DNA of 39,263 bases from Oscillibacter sp. UBA6647. GTDB lineage: Bacteria > Bacillota > Clostridia > Oscillospirales > Oscillospiraceae. This document shows positions 36,696-39,263 of this stretch, one piece after another. The stretch spans positions 1 to 39,263 of the forward strand of contig DKLF01000096.1 of assembly GCA_002455655.1 (NCBI GenBank), written 5' to 3'. Below the pieces are notes generated by a model. It was given only the letters and a program-made list of their open reading frames with translations, had not been told where the DNA came from and did no database searches. Each line of letters starts with the position of its first letter. Positions within the stretch are counted from its first letter, which is position 1. Both the position numbers and the translations under genes were made by a program.

Positions 36696-39031
36696 GATTT
36701 TTCCTCCGCTGATGCCGCCATGGGGAACGGAGACACAACACAATTGCTTAGGAGCGGTAAGCGATACAGCTTCCGGCCCTCACGCAGCCTTGCTTCGATT
36801 CGCGGGTCCTCCCCCGTCAGTTTCGCAAGCACACGCCCCAGCCGATTTGCGGGCGGCTTTGCTTCCAACCTCGCCGCTACCTGCGCAGACGTAAACTCGC
36901 CCCACTGGTCAACGGGGAGTTCGTAATTGAGCATGTCCCGCAGCTCATCTTCAAAGTCCAGCGCGCGGGTGTATGTGGTGTTGACGCCTCCAAGCTGCTG
37001 GCGCTCTTCTTTTGTCAGGCGGAAACCTCCCGGCTGTGCCTGATACTCCACTGCCATCTGCGCCCATAGTTGCATCTTCCAGTCGTTTGTAATTGCGAAC
37101 AGCCGGTCAAGGTCTATGTATTCCACCGGCACTGTCCAGAATCGGCGGTTTCCCGTGTCATCAATCAGGTATTCGCCGGGGTTTACCGTGCCGCAGAAAG
37201 ACGTTCTTCGGGGCCGCTGCACGGCATTGTGCGCATAGGGCGTGCGGTACTCGTCCATATCCTGCGTGAGAAAGGCTTTCAGTCCGGCGCTGTCGCGGGA
37301 GGTGGTGCGGTCCAACTCTCCCAACTCACAAATCCAACTGTTGAGTGCCTGCATATAGGTGTCCTTGTTTCGTAGATCCAGCTTTGCGCCCTCTTTGAAC
37401 ATGCGCGGCAACGGCACCAATTGGCGCAGGGCGCTTGTTTTGCCAATCCCCTGATCCCCTTGCAGGACAAGAACTCCGTCAGCCCCCTGCGGGCTGTATT
37501 CGTCATTGTAGGCCATGGCTACGCATTGCAGCAGCCATTTGCGGATCAGCGTCTGGGAGAGCGGGTCCGTCACGCCCCAGATATCATAAAGTTCTGTGAC
37601 ACGGTCCGCGCAGTCCCACTGTGTATTTTGAAACATTTCCGTGACCGGGTTAAATCGGCATTCTTCTGCGATCACATCCAGACAGTCCGCCACCGTGTTT
37701 TTTGCCGCGCCTTTTACGCCGGCCAATTTAAGCCGGTCCAGCAGCGGAACCGGGAGTAAATTTCCAGCGTTGGCCCGTGACCATGTTCGTGGGTAGCCGG
37801 AAAGTTCGACATGCCACGTCACATCGTTTAGTTTGATTTGGATTCCCAACAGTGCCACCAACCGGCGAATCACATCGGTCGTTAGCACTTCGCCTTTCAG
37901 CCCGCCGAGAAACATAGCAAGGTCTTCGCTGTTGGCGGGGCTGTCGGTCTTTTGAAATGCTTCCAAAATCTCCGCACCCCGCTCTTTGTGCAGCAAATCA
38001 GAAACGGCGGTGTCCTGCCGGCACAAGTCAAGCATGGACGCGCTGGACGGAAGCCGATTCGTCGGAGTACCGGGCGCCGCGTCGTCGTCCTGATCGCCGA
38101 ATTTGTGCAGGCGCACCAGATCAAAGGAGTTGACCAGCCGACCGCCGCATGGGTCCGTAGCGTGGTGGGAAAACAGAAACTTGCCGCCGTCGTAGATAAT
38201 TGCACCGCCGGTGGTGCTGCCGCCGGTGTAGGTATATCGGTCGTCAAATCCCGGCACAGGCTCGTAAACCCCCGGCAGGAACTTGTCCACCGCTTGAAGC
38301 ACGTCGTATGTACGGCAGAATGCGCCAATGGCGCCCTGCTTTTCCTCCGGGTCGCCCTGCCGCGTGGCAAGGTGCTTGGGGGCTTTGTCTGCGCCCGGAA
38401 CCTGCGGCCATGAAGCAACGTTGTGCCAGTCGTCATACAGTCCCAGCACGCCGTTGGTAGACAGTAAGGGCTTGTCCCCCACTTGATAGATATACTCGCT
38501 GTCTGCACAGCAGGAGGGCCAGTACATCAGCCGGGACGGCTCGAAGGTGGACGGGTCGGCCATGTCAATGCCGATCATGTCCGCCAGCTTCCGGGCGCAG
38601 GCTTCGTATTCATCCGCCGTCGCCGTCCGGTCCAGCGGCAGGATTACCCGCAGCCGGGGAGCTGCCGGGGAGTGCTTGCGTGTTGAGTAGGCGCAGTAGC
38701 CGCAGCCGAGAGCCTCCACACGCCGCAGGACGGCTTCTGTCTGTCCGGCGGGAATGTGGTCAAGGTCAAGTGTCAGGATATCCCGGCCCGCCACCGCGCC
38801 AGCCTTGCGGCGCGGGCCGTTGAGCGCCCCGCCCACAAAGCCGCCCACATCTTTTAGGGTGTCCTGCTGGTTCTTGGGCAGAGACAGGTAGGTATCAAGC
38901 GTCTCTGTGCCTCTGGCGGGCGTGGCCAGCCGGGTATAGAGTTCCGAGAGCAGCAGTGTCTGACGCGTCCAGACCTTTGCCAGCCTGCTTGCGCCTGCGG
39001 AAATAATTATTTTTCGATCATTTGTCATCAT
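36692..39031 (-). CDS. Phage primase-helicase, VapE (virulence-associated E) family
   Basis: This 779-residue protein combines a primase-like N-terminus with a VapE superfamily-3-type helicase. In the N-terminal part, ILTLDLDHIP (about residues 85-94) and YSTRKHSPAAPRLRVILPLD (115-134) match the AEP primase metal site and its conserved Ser-x-H-x-x-x-x-x-R. The helicase part carries Walker A GDQGIGKT at 525-532, then WICELGELDR as Walker B and FCGTVNPGEYLIDDTGNRRFW as the sensor region of VapE. The C-terminus is a basic winged-helix-like segment. AAAGGAG lies nine bases before the ATG pair. It is the first large gene of the early minus-strand operon and probably initiates replication at the iteron region. 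Confidence 0.92.
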   Translation of the reverse strand: MMTNDRKIIISAGASRLAKVWTRQTLLLSELYTRLATPARGTETLDTYLSLPKNQQDTLKDVGGFVGGALNGPRRKAGAVAGRDILTLDLDHIPAGQTEAVLRRVEALGCGYCAYSTRKHSPAAPRLRVILPLDRTATADEYEACARKLADMIGIDMADPSTFEPSRLMYWPSCCADSEYIYQVGDKPLLSTNGVLGLYDDWHNVASWPQVPGADKAPKHLATRQGDPEEKQGAIGAFCRTYDVLQAVDKFLPGVYEPVPGFDDRYTYTGGSTTGGAIIYDGGKFLFSHHATDPCGGRLVNSFDLVRLHKFGDQDDDAAPGTPTNRLPSSASMLDLCRQDTAVSDLLHKERGAEILEAFQKTDSPANSEDLAMFLGGLKGEVLTTDVIRRLVALLGIQIKLNDVTWHVELSGYPRTWSRANAGNLLPVPLLDRLKLAGVKGAAKNTVADCLDVIAEECRFNPVTEMFQNTQWDCADRVTELYDIWGVTDPLSQTLIRKWLLQCVAMAYNDEYSPQGADGVLVLQGDQGIGKTSALRQLVPLPRMFKEGAKLDLRNKDTYMQALNSWICELGELDRTTSRDSAGLKAFLTQDMDEYRTPYAHNAVQRPRRTSFCGTVNPGEYLIDDTGNRRFWTVPVEYIDLDRLFAITNDWKMQLWAQMAVEYQAQPGGFRLTKEERQQLGGVNTTYTRALDFEDELRDMLNYELPVDQWGEFTSAQVAARLEAKPPANRLGRVLAKLTGEDPRIEARLREGRKLYRLPLLSNCVVSPFPMAASAEEKS

Positions 39032-39061
39032 GGAGGGGCACTCCTTTGCGTAGTCCTCGTT

Positions 39062-39172
39062 TTACTTTTCTTTGGCGAGCTTTTTGATTTTTAATAGTAA
39101 GCATTTAATTAACCGAAGGAAAAAAAGGCCGACTTTACAAAGAAACAAACGCATTTTTAGCTGGTATTTCAT
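39062..39172 (-). CDS. Candidate 36-residue cationic membrane-type protein upstream of VapE
   Basis: A frame of 36 codons begins with ATG at 39172 behind AGAGGTGG and ends 30 bases before the VapE start. The product is strongly basic and hydrophobic (MKYQLKMRLFLCKVG, then FFLRLIKCLLLKIKK), which would form one amphipathic helix. It may be a real small early protein or a leader peptide; too short for certainty. Confidence 0.45.
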   Translation of the reverse strand: MKYQLKMRLFLCKVGLFFLRLIKCLLLKIKKLAKEK

Positions 39173-39183
39173 GTAACCACCTC

Positions 39184-39212
39184 TTGAATTAATTGGGGAT
39201 ATTTTGTAATAT
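39184..39212 (+). promoter_or_regulatory. Plus-strand promoter at the right edge
   Basis: TTGAAT (39184-39189) and TAATAT (39207-39212) are 17 bases apart. It points away from the VapE operon and toward the ATG at 39239, making a divergent control region. Confidence 0.65.
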
Positions 39213-39238
39213 AAGAGAAAATGAGAGGGGATGTTGCG

Positions 39239-39263
39239 ATGAACGGTAGCGCAATTGTTGATG
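39239..39263 (+). CDS. Start of a plus-strand gene cut by the window edge
   Basis: ATG at 39239 follows AGAGGGG at suitable spacing and a good promoter, and the first codons read MNGSAIVD. Only eight codons are visible, so no family can be given; in this position a repressor or regulator of the phage is expected. Confidence 0.4.

Overview
The window looks like a piece of chromosome from a moderately GC-rich Firmicute of the Clostridia, probably an Oscillospiraceae-type gut bacterium. The reasons are the sporulation gene bofA next to yaaL, a YbxF-type L7Ae protein at the head of the str operon, AGGAGG-type ribosome binding sites and sigma-A promoters of TTGACA-17-TATAAT type. The genus is inference. 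No tRNA, rRNA, IS element or CRISPR array was seen.

Positions 1-12456 are host chromosome. On the plus strand are two BmpA/NupPQ-type nucleoside ABC permeases (the first cut by the window edge) and two tandem nucleoside hydrolases, ending at a hairpin terminator. Together they would import nucleosides and split them into base and ribose. On the minus strand follows the str operon (L7Ae-like, rpsL, rpsG, fusA, tuf) with a clear promoter and terminator, preceded by a separate rplM-rpsI operon with its own promoter, leader and terminator. Then come yaaL-bofA (minus), tadA (plus, divergent) and a YeiH-family membrane exporter (minus) with a palindrome inside its promoter.

From about 12.7 or 13.2 kb to the right edge lies a large prophage that is not complete in the window; no integrase and no att site were found. 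Its gene set is that of a short-tailed (podovirus-like) phage: P22-type portal, a tail-hub-like protein, terminase, scaffold, coat protein, fibre and a giant putative ejection protein, with no tape measure, sheath or long-tail genes. The late genes run on the minus strand from terS (32323) to a 1580-residue protein (13241). Their order is unusual: terS, small head genes, scaffold, coat, terL, tail hub, portal, fibre, lysis genes, virion proteins. A peroxiredoxin gene sits on the opposite strand inside the lysis region, next to a duplicated fragment of a neighbouring gene.

Positions 32324-33385 are a 1.06-kb noncoding control region: late promoter, operator-like palindrome, direct repeats, a long inverted repeat and an array of eleven copies of a 7-bp iteron (CTCCACC or its complement), which is a candidate phage replication origin. 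It adjoins a small ribbon-helix-helix regulator. Two AT-rich plus-strand genes of unknown function (33802-34821, the second with a HEPN-like look) are probable cargo or phage-exclusion genes. To their right lies a tightly overlapping minus-strand replication module: VapE-type primase-helicase, VRR-NUC nuclease, zinc ribbon and SNF2 helicase. At the right edge a divergent promoter drives another plus-strand gene that leaves the window.
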